From positions 1 to 55,619 of the forward strand of contig JAJQIH010000036.1 in the NCBI GenBank assembly GCA_021199305.1: a stretch of DNA of 55,619 nt, read 5' to 3'. The translations under genes and the position numbers were made by a program. Numbering within the stretch: the first letter of the stretch is position 1; each line of letters begins with the position of its first letter. The notes below the pieces were generated by a model. The model was given only the letters and a program-made list of their open reading frames with translations, was not told the origin of the DNA and made no database searches. The DNA comes from Ruminococcus sp. (GTDB lineage Bacteria > Bacillota > Clostridia > Oscillospirales > Ruminococcaceae). Shown here in pieces: positions 7,878 through 16,964 of this stretch.

Positions 7878-9296
7878 GTGAGCAGAGTAAGTGCTTTTTT
7901 TGAATTTATAAAAGACAAAAAGGTATCATTTATAGGAGTAGGCGTCAGCCACAACGACCTTATAAGGCTTTTTTTGAAAAAGGGGATAAGCGTTTCAATT
8001 TGCGATGCCAAAACGCTGGGCGACGAAACGGTTGCCGAAAAGGATAAGTTTTCGTCCTCTCTTTATGATGAGTTTTCCAGAATGGGAGCTGAGTTTTATC
8101 TTGGAAAGGACGAGATGATGAAAGGAGTGCTTTCGTCTGACGTAACATTCCGAACTCCTGGAATGTATTTTAACAGCGAGAACATAAAGCTTGCCCGTGA
8201 AAAGGGAGTTATAGTTACAAGCGAAACAGAGCTGTTTTTTGAGCTTTGCCCCTGTAAGATTTACGCTATAACAGGCAGCGACGGAAAAAGCACGACTACA
8301 ACGCTTGTCAAGGAATTTTTCGAGCGTGACGGCAGAAAGGTCTTTTTCGGCGGAAATATCGGCAAGCCGCTATTGAGCCGGATTGAAGAGATTACAGAAA
8401 ATGATGTAGCTGTAGTTGAGCTTTCATCATTCCAGCTTATTTCAATGAGAGAATCTCCATATGCCGCAGCAATAACAAACATTACGCCAAATCACCTCAA
8501 TGTTCACGGAACAATGGAGGAATACATTCAGGCGAAGTGCAACATTCTCAATCACCAGAGCGCATTTTCAAAAGCGGTTTTAAATTACGACAACGAAAAT
8601 ACCCGTGCGCTTGCGCCGCTTGTACGTGGAAGGCTCAGCTACTTTTCAAGACAGATTGTGCCAGAAAGAGGAAGCTTTTTATCAGGCGACGGCTGGCTTT
8701 GCTACAACGAGCAGGGATGCGTTACAAAAATCCTTCACAAGGACGACATCAGAATCCCTGGAATACACAATGTAGAAAATTTCCTTACAGCTATCGCCCT
8801 CACATGGAAGGATGTAAGTCTTGAGAGCATAGCTTCAACCGCCAAGGAGTTTGGCGGGGTTGAGCATAGGATAGAATTTGTCCGTGAGCTTGACGGAGTA
8901 AGATATTATAACGATTCAATCGCATCAAGTCCTACAAGAGTAATGGCAGGACTTAATTCCTTTGACAGAAAGCTTATTGTAATAATGGGCGGAAGCGACA
9001 AGGGTATTTCCTTTGCACCAATGGCGCCGCTTATACTCGAAAAGGTAAAGCTTCTGATAGTTATGGGCGAAACCGCAAACGCTATAAGAGCGGCTGTTGA
9101 AGAATGCGACGGCTTTTCAGAGAGTGATATAAAAATAGTAAACGTAAAGGATATGAACGAAGCTGTAATGACCGCGAAGGAGAACGCTTCAAGCGGCGAT
9201 ATAGTTTCACTTTCTCCTGCGTGTGCGAGCTTTGATATGTACAGAATGTTCGAGGACAGGGGAAATCACTTTAAAAAGCTTGTAAACGAGCTGTAG
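7878..9296 (+). CDS. murD: UDP-N-acetylmuramoyl-L-alanine--D-glutamate ligase
   Basis: MurD adds D-glutamate to UDP-MurNAc-L-Ala in the cytoplasm during peptidoglycan precursor synthesis. The ATP-binding loop AITGSDGKSTTT, the NITPNHLNVHG segment, the carbamylated-Lys region and the C-terminal YNDSIASSPTRV and IMGGSDKG motifs are all present. I choose the GTG at 7878 (472 residues) because AGGAGA (7864-7869) lies eight bases before it. An ATG at 7860 in the same frame would include that ribosome binding site in the coding sequence. The next gene starts 14 bases after the stop. Confidence 0.93.
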   Translation: MSRVSAFFEFIKDKKVSFIGVGVSHNDLIRLFLKKGISVSICDAKTLGDETVAEKDKFSSSLYDEFSRMGAEFYLGKDEMMKGVLSSDVTFRTPGMYFNSENIKLAREKGVIVTSETELFFELCPCKIYAITGSDGKSTTTTLVKEFFERDGRKVFFGGNIGKPLLSRIEEITENDVAVVELSSFQLISMRESPYAAAITNITPNHLNVHGTMEEYIQAKCNILNHQSAFSKAVLNYDNENTRALAPLVRGRLSYFSRQIVPERGSFLSGDGWLCYNEQGCVTKILHKDDIRIPGIHNVENFLTAIALTWKDVSLESIASTAKEFGGVEHRIEFVRELDGVRYYNDSIASSPTRVMAGLNSFDRKLIVIMGGSDKGISFAPMAPLILEKVKLLIVMGETANAIRAAVEECDGFSESDIKIVNVKDMNEAVMTAKENASSGDIVSLSPACASFDMYRMFEDRGNHFKKLVNEL

Positions 9297-9310
9297 AAAA
9301 GGATGAGATA

Positions 9311-10327
9311 ATGGATTTGAAAAGTGTGCTGTTTGACCTTTGCAGGGCAGACGGAGTAAGCGGCGACGAAACGTCAGCGGCCTCCGTTGCGCTAAGGGAA
9401 CTGAAAAAGTTTACAGACGAAGCTTTTTCAGACGACTTCGGAAATGTGTTTGCAAAAATTGACAACAAGAAGAATAAAACCATTTTGCTCGACGCTCATA
9501 TAGATCAGGTCGGCTTTATTGTGAACTATATTACCGACGAAGGCTTTCTGAAGTTCTCGCCAGTTGGTGGAATTGACAAACGACTTCTTCCCGCAACTAA
9601 GGTTGAGGTGCTGACAGCGGACGGAAAACTGGAGGGCGTTATAACCTCCTGCCCGCCGCATTTGTCAAAGGACAGCGACAAAGCGCCGTCATATGATGAG
9701 CTTTACATTGATGTCGGACTTGGTAAGGATGAGGCAACGGCAAAAATTCCGCTCGGAAGCCGAGTGCTTTTCAAGGCTGAGCCGATGACGCTTCTGGGCG
9801 ACAGAGTAAGCAGCCGTGCGCTTGACGACAGAGCAGGCGTAGCGACGATTCTACGTGCGCTCGAGCTGGTTGGAACTTCGAGCGAATACAATATAGACGT
9901 AGCCTTTTCCTGTCAGGAGGAAACTGGCGAAAGCGGAGCTAAAATGCTGTCGTTTAAGTCTGACTGCGACCTTGCAATCGCTGTAGACGTTTCCTTTGCT
10001 TATTCTCAGGGTGAGGACAAGGAAAAATGCGGCGAAATGGGAAAGGGAGCAATGATAGGCATTGCGCCGTCACTTTCAAAAGACTTTTCAAACGCACTTA
10101 TCCGCCTTGCAAAGGAAAATAATCTGCCGTACCAGCTGGAGGTAATGAGCTCTCAGACTGGAACCGACGCCGATGCAATAGTCGTTTCAAAGGGCGGAGT
10201 CAAGAGCGTTACCCTTTCAATTCCGCTAAAGTATATGCACACACCCGTTGAGGTCGTGTCATTAAGCGATATTGAAAATACAGCCTTGCTCATTTCAGAA
10301 TTTCTAAAGGCGGGTGAGTTGCTATGA
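9311..10327 (+). CDS. M42 family metallopeptidase (first of a tandem pair)
   Basis: This is a 338-residue zinc or cobalt aminopeptidase of the M42 (glutamyl aminopeptidase/endoglucanase M-like) family. Such enzymes remove N-terminal residues from peptides in large cytoplasmic shells. The metal ligands and catalytic residues are visible: DAHIDQVGFIV, SSRALDDRAGV, the Glu pair in CQEETGESGAK, AVDVSFA, and the final His in IPLKYMHTPVEV. It has an AAGGATGAG ribosome binding site. Its last codons overlap the next M42 gene by four bases (ATGA), so the two are translationally coupled. Confidence 0.9.
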   Translation: MDLKSVLFDLCRADGVSGDETSAASVALRELKKFTDEAFSDDFGNVFAKIDNKKNKTILLDAHIDQVGFIVNYITDEGFLKFSPVGGIDKRLLPATKVEVLTADGKLEGVITSCPPHLSKDSDKAPSYDELYIDVGLGKDEATAKIPLGSRVLFKAEPMTLLGDRVSSRALDDRAGVATILRALELVGTSSEYNIDVAFSCQEETGESGAKMLSFKSDCDLAIAVDVSFAYSQGEDKEKCGEMGKGAMIGIAPSLSKDFSNALIRLAKENNLPYQLEVMSSQTGTDADAIVVSKGGVKSVTLSIPLKYMHTPVEVVSLSDIENTALLISEFLKAGELL

Positions 10328-11334
10328 TGAGGCTATTAAGCGAGCTCTGCCTTTTAAATGGAATTTCAGGAGATGAGAGCAGAGTCCGTGAGTATATAAT
10401 CAGACAGATTGAAGGCTTTTGCGAATACAAGGTTGACAATCTGGGAAATATCATCGCCTTTAAAAAGGGCGAGCTTACGCCTGGCAAGCGCATTTTGGTT
10501 TCGGCGCACATGGACGAGGTAGGCTTTATAGTAAATTATATAAACGACGACGGAAACCTTAAAATTTCGTCCGTTGGAGGAATTGAAGCTACTGCAGCTC
10601 TGGGGAAACGGGTTTTAGTAGGCGAAAGTGAAATAAGCGGAGTTATAGGCTCAGTCGCCGTTCATAACCTTTCAAAAGAGGAAAGAGAAAAATCTCCGTC
10701 AATTTCAGCGCTTTGCGTTGATATCGGAGCTGAGAATAAAGAAGAGGCTGAAAAGTTTGTGAATTTAGGCGACAGCGTTTGCTTTGAGCCTGATTTTCAG
10801 GAAATTGGTAATGGCAAAATACTTTCAAAGGCAATTGACGACCGCTTCGGCTGCGCTGTTATGATAAAGCTTTTGCAGTGCGAGCTTAAATACGACACGT
10901 ATTTTACCTTTGTGGTTCAGGAGGAAACAGGCTTGCGAGGAGCTAAGGTTGCGGCATATACCGTAAACCCTGATGTCGCAGTAGTTTTGGAAGCGACAAC
11001 CGCAAGCGATATTCCTGGCGCTGACAACGAGAAAAAGGTGTGCGTACAAGGAAACGGACCTGTTGTGTCTTTTATGGACAGGTCAACAATTTATTCCAGG
11101 GAGCTTTACAAGCTGGCATTTGACACAGCGAAGGATATAGGTATTCCCTGTCAGACAAAAACTATGATAGCTGGCGGAAACGATGCAGGCGCTATTCACA
11201 CTACAAGGGGCGGCGTGAAAACTATCGCTGTTTCACTCCCTTGCAGATATATTCATTCGCCTTCAGGCGTTGCAGATGTAAGAGATATTGAAAGCTCTTA
11301 CAAGCTTGTAAAAGAGATGTTACAAAGGATTTAA
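10324..11334 (+). CDS. M42 family metallopeptidase (second of a tandem pair)
   Basis: This 336-residue paralogue of the preceding gene shares the fold but is clearly diverged. It keeps VSAHMDEVGFIV, SKAIDDRFGC, VQEETGLRGAK and the terminal His in LPCRYIHSPSG. The fourth metal-site region reads LEATTASDIPG, where the first gene has VDVSFA. This suggests the two subunits differ in specificity or form mixed shells. It starts inside the stop of the upstream gene (ATGATGA) and is followed after six bases by the GNAT gene. Confidence 0.9.
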   Translation: MMRLLSELCLLNGISGDESRVREYIIRQIEGFCEYKVDNLGNIIAFKKGELTPGKRILVSAHMDEVGFIVNYINDDGNLKISSVGGIEATAALGKRVLVGESEISGVIGSVAVHNLSKEEREKSPSISALCVDIGAENKEEAEKFVNLGDSVCFEPDFQEIGNGKILSKAIDDRFGCAVMIKLLQCELKYDTYFTFVVQEETGLRGAKVAAYTVNPDVAVVLEATTASDIPGADNEKKVCVQGNGPVVSFMDRSTIYSRELYKLAFDTAKDIGIPCQTKTMIAGGNDAGAIHTTRGGVKTIAVSLPCRYIHSPSGVADVRDIESSYKLVKEMLQRI

Positions 11335-11340
11335 GTTTTA

Positions 11341-12120
11341 ATGATAACGCAGACAAAGGATATAGACAAGAATTTTTTAAAGGGGCTTAAAAGCTGTCAT
11401 TTTTCAAGAAGAATACGTTCGCATTACGACGCATACAAAACTGACTACGATTTCTGCAGCTTTTTTCTTATAAAAAACGACGAGCAAATAAGGGGCATAG
11501 CTTGCGTTTTTAATTCGTCGCTCGTAGTAGCTGAATTTTCAGATCAATCGCTTTCAGACGATGATATTTTCGAGCTTTCCTTTCTTGTGAATATGACAAA
11601 GCCTGTGACTGTTGAGCTCGACCCGCTTTTGGCTCACAAGCTGATACACCACATAAAGGACGACTATAACGCAATACCACGAGTGGAGTTTGAATTCAAG
11701 TGCAGGGAAGCAGACCCCAACCTTATTGTCAACGAAACGCCAAGGCTTGACGACGTTTATGAAATACTTCAGACAAGCTTTCCGATTATAAGGCAGTCGA
11801 GAGATTTGTGGTTGACTGATACCTCACACAGAATAAGGCGAGGTCTTTCTCAAAGCTTTACGCTGTCAGACGTTTCAAGCGCTACCATTCAATATATTGT
11901 CGACGATATAGCCTTTGTCGGCCACGTCGCTACAATTCCCTCAGAGAGGGGAAAGCACCACGCAAGAGAGCTTTTGTACTGGATAGGCGATAAGCTTAAC
12001 GCAGACGGCTTTAAGGTAAGGCTTTACGCAAGGGATTACAACGTCAGCTATTATACCGAAATAGGCTTTGAGCCTGTCAACGAGGACGTTGTGCTGGAGA
12101 GAAAAAATTTTGAGGAGTAA
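11341..12120 (+). CDS. GNAT family N-acetyltransferase
   Basis: This 259-residue protein has a C-terminal GNAT domain (about 135-259). The acetyl-CoA loop resembles ERGKHHARELL, and the domain ends with a typical YYTEIGFEPV segment. The N-terminal half (1-130) resembles a degenerate GNAT-like domain and does not show the binding loop. The substrate is unknown. It sits between peptidase genes and a PLP enzyme with very short gaps, so an operon role is likely, but the sequence does not say which. Confidence 0.8.
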   Translation: MITQTKDIDKNFLKGLKSCHFSRRIRSHYDAYKTDYDFCSFFLIKNDEQIRGIACVFNSSLVVAEFSDQSLSDDDIFELSFLVNMTKPVTVELDPLLAHKLIHHIKDDYNAIPRVEFEFKCREADPNLIVNETPRLDDVYEILQTSFPIIRQSRDLWLTDTSHRIRRGLSQSFTLSDVSSATIQYIVDDIAFVGHVATIPSERGKHHARELLYWIGDKLNADGFKVRLYARDYNVSYYTEIGFEPVNEDVVLERKNFEE

Positions 12121-12126
12121 TAAATA

Positions 12127-13395
12127 ATGCAAGGAAGCTTTGAAATAGATGAAAGCATAAGACTTTTAGCCGACAAGGCTGAAAAGGCTTGTGCTGAGCA
12201 GTTTTTGGAAATTGATAAAACAGTACGGCAAAATTCCGAAAAAGTGCTGTATTCGTTTATAAAGAACAGAGTGAGCGAAGCGAGCCTAAAGGGAACTAAC
12301 GGCTACGGCTATGGAGATGTCGGCAGGGATACAACCGACAGAGTTTACGCCGACGCATTTGGCGCTGAGGACGCTTTGGTCCGCCACACCTTTGTAAACG
12401 GAACTCACGCTTTGTCGACTGCGCTTTTTGGAGTTTTAAGACCAGACGACACGCTTTTGTGCGTTACGGGAAAGCCGTACGATACGCTCGAAGAGGTAAT
12501 AGGACTTTCGGACGAAAAGGGAAAGGGTTCCCTGATTGATTTTGGAGTAAAATACGACGAGGTCGAGCTTTTAAAGGACGGCACGCCTGACTACGAGAAA
12601 ATTTCCAAAAAGGCGAAATCGGCTAAGGTAATTTACATTCAGCGTTCAAGAGGTTATTCTTTAAGACCGTCGCTTGACGTTGATACAATCGGTAAAATTA
12701 TAAGCTGCGCCAAGGCTGAAAATTCTGCCGCAATTGCAATCGTTGATAATTGCTATGGCGAATTTGCAGAGGTTAAAGAGCCTGTATCAGTAGGCGCAAA
12801 TCTGATAGTTGGTTCTCTTATAAAAAATCCTGGCGGCGGAATAGCGCAGACTGGCGGCTACATAGCAGGAGATAAAGAGCTTGTAAATATGTGCGCCGAC
12901 AGGCTGACCTGCGTTGGAATGGGAAAGGAAGTCGGCTGTTCGCTTTCAATGACGAGGGAGATTCTTCTAGGCTTTTTCCTCGCTCCGCAAACGGTGGGCG
13001 AAGCACTTAAAACCTCCGTCTTTGCGTGCAGATTTTTTGAGCTTCTGGGCTTTGAAACGCTTCCGAAGGCGAGCGAAAAGAGAACGGATATTATAGCTTC
13101 CATTTTGCTTGAAAACGAGGAGAATTTAACTGCCTTTTGTCAGGGAATACAAAAGGGTTCTCCGGTCGATAGCTTTGTCACCCCCGAAGCGTGGGATATG
13201 CCGGGGTACGACAGCAAGGTTATTATGGCGGCGGGTGCCTTTACAATGGGAGCTTCAATAGAGCTTTCAGCCGATGCACCGATAAGAGAGCCTTATGCCG
13301 CATGGCTTCAGGGAGGAATAACCTATCCGACAGGACGTCTGGGCGTAATGCTTGCGGCGGAGGAAATGAGAAAGAAAGGCTACATTAAGCTTTAA
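12127..13395 (+). CDS. YnbB-like PLP-dependent protein (methionine gamma-lyase / aluminium-resistance family)
   Basis: This 422-residue fold-type I PLP enzyme belongs to the family annotated as aluminium resistance protein or methionine gamma-lyase family. The PLP Lys is expected in VGSLIKNPGGG at about residues 224-234. Other family marks are the TNGYGYGDVGRDT segment, YIQRSRGYSLRPS, and the C-terminal REPYAAWLQGGITYPTGRLG. In Bacillus subtilis the homologue YnbB was linked genetically to the 5-aminopentanol modification of elongation factor P. The homologues of two further proteins of that pathway (YmfF, YmfH) lie about 8-9 kb downstream here. True lyase activity is unproven. Confidence 0.88.
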   Translation: MQGSFEIDESIRLLADKAEKACAEQFLEIDKTVRQNSEKVLYSFIKNRVSEASLKGTNGYGYGDVGRDTTDRVYADAFGAEDALVRHTFVNGTHALSTALFGVLRPDDTLLCVTGKPYDTLEEVIGLSDEKGKGSLIDFGVKYDEVELLKDGTPDYEKISKKAKSAKVIYIQRSRGYSLRPSLDVDTIGKIISCAKAENSAAIAIVDNCYGEFAEVKEPVSVGANLIVGSLIKNPGGGIAQTGGYIAGDKELVNMCADRLTCVGMGKEVGCSLSMTREILLGFFLAPQTVGEALKTSVFACRFFELLGFETLPKASEKRTDIIASILLENEENLTAFCQGIQKGSPVDSFVTPEAWDMPGYDSKVIMAAGAFTMGASIELSADAPIREPYAAWLQGGITYPTGRLGVMLAAEEMRKKGYIKL

Positions 13396-13415
13396 TCAGA
13401 ATACAGGAGGTTTTT

Positions 13416-14375
13416 ATGGCAGAGGTTTTTACAGTACCGTTAAAGAATATTATCGAGGAGCTTGACCTTGAGGTGGTATATACTCCGAAGGACACGGCGG
13501 AAATTCTGATAGACGATAACGACGTCAACCGTCCAGGCTTACAGCTCACAGGCTTCTACGAGTATTTTAATTCAAGCAGAATACAGGTTTGTGGAAATAT
13601 GGAGTATGCGTACTTGGAGTCAATCGGCGATGCATTAAGATTTCAAAAAATTTCCAAGCTGTTTGAAACGAGAATACCAGCAATTGTAATTGCAAGAGGT
13701 CACGACGTTTTCCCTGAAATGCTCGCTTGCGCTGAGGATTACGGCGTTGCCGTACTAAAAACTGAGGACAGCACGACTGAGTTTATCGCAAGCTTGATAG
13801 CTTATCTTAATTTGCAGCTCGGTCCGAGAATTACCCGACACGGAGTTTTGATCGAGGTTTATGGCGAGGGAATTTTAATTGTCGGCGAGTCTGGAGTAGG
13901 AAAAAGCGAAACAGCAATCGAGCTTGTCAAGAGAGGACACCGCCTCGTCGCTGACGATGCAGTTGAAATCAGAAAGGTTTCAAGCAAGAGCTTAGTCGGC
14001 TCATCGCCTGACAATATAAGGCATTTTCTGGAGCTTCGTGGAATAGGAATTATTAACGCTCGCCGCCTTTTCGGAATGGGCGCCGTTAAGGTTACTGAGA
14101 AAATCGATCTCGTTATCGAGCTTGAGTCGTGGGATCCTACAAAAATTTACGACAGAATGGGCGTTGACAACGAGTACACTAATATTTTAGGAATCCAGAT
14201 TCCGTCGCTTACAATTCCTGTAAAGCCAGGAAGAAACTTAGCGATTATCCTTGAGGTTGCCGCTATGAACAACCGTCAGAAGAAAATGGGTTACAACGCA
14301 GCACAGGATTTGCTTGACAATTTAGGCTTGCAAATGGACTCCAAAAACACAGTTAAAAACTGGGACACATTTTAA
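13416..14375 (+). CDS. hprK: HPr(Ser) kinase/phosphorylase
   Basis: HprK phosphorylates and dephosphorylates Ser46 of HPr (or Crh) and so controls carbon catabolite repression. The 319-residue protein has the N-terminal domain (1-130), the conserved His142, Walker A GESGVGKS (157-164), Asp-rich LVADDAVEI (177-185) and the signature ELRGIGIINARRLFG (206-220). It has an AGGAGG ribosome binding site. As in many Clostridia it heads the PHP-murB-rapZ-whiA group. Confidence 0.97.
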   Translation: MAEVFTVPLKNIIEELDLEVVYTPKDTAEILIDDNDVNRPGLQLTGFYEYFNSSRIQVCGNMEYAYLESIGDALRFQKISKLFETRIPAIVIARGHDVFPEMLACAEDYGVAVLKTEDSTTEFIASLIAYLNLQLGPRITRHGVLIEVYGEGILIVGESGVGKSETAIELVKRGHRLVADDAVEIRKVSSKSLVGSSPDNIRHFLELRGIGIINARRLFGMGAVKVTEKIDLVIELESWDPTKIYDRMGVDNEYTNILGIQIPSLTIPVKPGRNLAIILEVAAMNNRQKKMGYNAAQDLLDNLGLQMDSKNTVKNWDTF

Positions 14376-14395
14376 TTGAACAGGGGATATAAAGG

Positions 14396-15127
14396 ATGAA
14401 AATAATCGCAGATTTGCATACGCATACAGTAGCTTCTACTCATGCGTATTCAACTGTCAGAGAAAATTGTGAGATAGCCGCCGAAAGAGGACTTAGCATA
14501 ATAGCAATGACAGACCATGCGCCGCTTATGGCTGACGGCCCTCACGAGTGGCACGCAGAAAATCAGCAGATTCTGCCGCAAAAAATAAAAGGGATTTATG
14601 CGCTTCGTGGAATTGAAGCGGATATTATGAACGCAGACGGAGAGCTTGATATAAAGCCGCGTATTCTTGATACGCTTCAATGGGTAGTAGCTTCATTTCA
14701 TAGCTCAGTATACCCGACTGCTACGGATGATGAGCATTTACAGGCTATTGAGAATGTATGCAAAAATCCGCTGGTTGATATGTTCGGACATTTGACAATC
14801 ACCGATCATATGTTTGACTATACAGAGGGTGCAAAGCTGCTCGCCCGATATGATAAAATAGCCGAGGTAAATGAATCGTCAATCAAAGCTGGTCGCAGCA
14901 CAAGAAAAAACGCTATTGAGTTTTTTAAAGCCTGCAAGAAGGAGAATGTCAGGATAAGCCTTGATTCCGACGCTCATTACTGTGAGAGCATCGGCGAGCT
15001 CAGCATTTGCCGGGAAATTGTAAAAGAGGTCGGCTACCCCGAGGAGCTTATAATAAACACCGACTTTGACTATATCATAAACAGGGTGAACAACAATCAT
15101 CCCAAAGCGCAAAAAATCATCATCTGA
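14396..15127 (+). CDS. PHP domain phosphatase, YcdX-like
   Basis: This 243-residue protein consists of one PHP metal-dependent phosphoesterase domain. Metal ligands appear as ADLHTHTVAS (5-14), AMTDHAP, VVASFHSSVYP, DMFGHL and the final SLDSDAHYCES. It resembles the E. coli YcdX group, whose physiological substrate is not settled. Conserved linkage to hprK and murB is seen in related bacteria, but the reason is unknown. Confidence 0.88.
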   Translation: MKIIADLHTHTVASTHAYSTVRENCEIAAERGLSIIAMTDHAPLMADGPHEWHAENQQILPQKIKGIYALRGIEADIMNADGELDIKPRILDTLQWVVASFHSSVYPTATDDEHLQAIENVCKNPLVDMFGHLTITDHMFDYTEGAKLLARYDKIAEVNESSIKAGRSTRKNAIEFFKACKKENVRISLDSDAHYCESIGELSICREIVKEVGYPEELIINTDFDYIINRVNNNHPKAQKIII

Positions 15128-15136
15128 GGTTAATTT

Positions 15137-16051
15137 ATGGAAAACATAGAAGAAATCATTTCTCTTGCAAAAAGCCTTGATCAGAAAGTCGTAAACGACG
15201 CTTATCTCAAAGATTATACAACCTTTAAAATCGGCGGAAAAGCTGATGCTTTTATCGAAATAAGCTCGACTGAAGCATTAAAGCAGCTTTTAAGCAGACT
15301 TGAGTCTTTAAAGCTTAAATATATGGTTTTGGGAAGAGGCTCAAATGTTTTGTTTGACGACAAGGGCTTTAACGGAGTTATTCTTCATTTAGGAAGCGAC
15401 TTTGCAAAGGCAGAGTCTTTGGGCAACACTATTACCGCACAGTCGGGAGCGTCTTTGATGAGCGTTTGCAAGCTTGCACTTGACAACAGCCTTTCAGGAC
15501 TTGAATTTGCTTATGGAATACCAGGTACTGTAGGCGGCACCGTTTTTATGAACGCTGGCGCTTACGGCGGAGAGATAAAAAATGTTCTGACCTCCTGCGA
15601 GGTAATTGATAGAAACGGAAATATAAAAACCGTTTTTGCAAGCGATATGGAGCTTTCCTACCGCCACAGCATTTTTCAGACAAACGGCGACGTCATACTT
15701 TCAGCCACCTTTACTCTTGATAACACAAAGGAAAGGAAAGAAATCAGCAGCACTATGAACGAGCTGATGTCAAGGCGAAAGGAAAAGCAGCCGCTTGAAT
15801 TTCCAAACGCTGGTTCAACCTTCAAACGCCCCAAAGGCTATTTTGCGGGTAAGCTGATTGAAGACAGCGGACTTAAAGGCTATACAGTAGGGCGTGCGGC
15901 AGTATCAGATAAGCACAGCGGCTTTGTAATAAATTTAGGCGGCGCTACCTTTGAGGATGTAACAAAGGTTATCAGCGACGTTCAGAAAAAGGTTTTAAAT
16001 GACAGCGGTCAGACGCTCGAATGCGAGGTTTTGATTGTAAGATACGAATAA
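15137..16051 (+). CDS. murB: UDP-N-acetylenolpyruvoylglucosamine reductase
   Basis: MurB reduces the enolpyruvyl group to form UDP-MurNAc, using NADPH and FAD. The 304-residue protein shows the FAD-binding motifs TTFKIGGKADAF, VLGRGSNVLFDD and YGIPGTVGG, and the catalytic region NAGSTFKRPKGYFAGKLIEDSGLKG with the proton-donor Ser. The C-terminus lacks the extra domain of type I MurB, so it is a type II (short) enzyme. It starts nine bases after the PHP gene. Confidence 0.97.
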   Translation: MENIEEIISLAKSLDQKVVNDAYLKDYTTFKIGGKADAFIEISSTEALKQLLSRLESLKLKYMVLGRGSNVLFDDKGFNGVILHLGSDFAKAESLGNTITAQSGASLMSVCKLALDNSLSGLEFAYGIPGTVGGTVFMNAGAYGGEIKNVLTSCEVIDRNGNIKTVFASDMELSYRHSIFQTNGDVILSATFTLDNTKERKEISSTMNELMSRRKEKQPLEFPNAGSTFKRPKGYFAGKLIEDSGLKGYTVGRAAVSDKHSGFVINLGGATFEDVTKVISDVQKKVLNDSGQTLECEVLIVRYE

Positions 16052-16088
16052 CAGACAAAATAAGAGCAAAGCACAAGAAGGTGAGCAA

Positions 16089-16955
16089 ATGGAATTTACT
16101 ATAGTAACAGGAGTATCAGGAAGTGGAAAATCAACTGCTATAAATGCGCTTGAGGATTTAGGCTTTTACTGTATTGATAATATGCCGCCTGAGCTTATGT
16201 CGAAGTTTGCAACTCTTTGCGCTACCAGCGATCAGAATTTTCAAAAGGTAGCCTTTGTCGCAGACGTTCGGGCAGGCAGATTTTTCAAAGACCTTTACGG
16301 AACTATAAAAGAGCTTCGTGAGCATGGCGAAAAGGTAAAGGTTTTGTTTCTGGACGCCGACGACTCTGTTATTGAAACAAGATACAAGGAAACGAGAAGA
16401 AAGCACCCTTTGTACAATCAATCCAAGGGAAGCATATTATCTTCGATTTCCCTTGAACGTGATATGCTTGCAAACGTCAAGGGGATTTCCGATTACTTTA
16501 TAGATTCGTCCTACATCACAGCGGCTCAGCTCAAGGAAAAGGTAAGAAATATTTTTATAGAAAACGGCGACGAGTATATTCAGATTGACATTTGCTCGTT
16601 CGGCTTCAAGTACGGACCGATGAGAGAAGCGGACCTTGTTTTCGATGTAAGATGTCTGCCGAATCCGTATTATATTGACGAGCTCAGAAACAAGACGGGA
16701 CTTTTAAAAGAGGTTTCCGATTATGTTATGCAGTTTGATGAAGCCAAAGAGCTTGAAGAGAAGCTTTTTAACCTGGTTGATTTTCTGATTCCTCTTTATA
16801 TGAAGGAGGGTAAAAGCCAGCTTATTATAGCATTCGGCTGCACAGGCGGAAAGCATAGAAGCGTAACGTTCGCAGAGAGAATGTTCAAACATTTGAGCGA
16901 GCTTCATCCGAGAGTAAGAGTAAACCACAGGGATATTGACAAGAGTACAAGATAG
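16089..16955 (+). CDS. rapZ: RapZ/YvcJ nucleotide-binding protein
   Basis: This 288-residue P-loop protein has Walker A GVSGSGKST (8-16). Its C-terminal domain contains FGFKYG and CTGGKHRSV, which in RapZ bind ligands or RNA. In E. coli RapZ is an RNase adaptor controlling glmS. In Firmicutes the YvcJ form hydrolyses nucleotides, affects competence gene expression and always sits next to whiA, as here. The ribosome binding site is GAAGGTGAG. Confidence 0.96.
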   Translation: MEFTIVTGVSGSGKSTAINALEDLGFYCIDNMPPELMSKFATLCATSDQNFQKVAFVADVRAGRFFKDLYGTIKELREHGEKVKVLFLDADDSVIETRYKETRRKHPLYNQSKGSILSSISLERDMLANVKGISDYFIDSSYITAAQLKEKVRNIFIENGDEYIQIDICSFGFKYGPMREADLVFDVRCLPNPYYIDELRNKTGLLKEVSDYVMQFDEAKELEEKLFNLVDFLIPLYMKEGKSQLIIAFGCTGGKHRSVTFAERMFKHLSELHPRVRVNHRDIDKSTR

Positions 16956-16964
16956 GTTGATATT

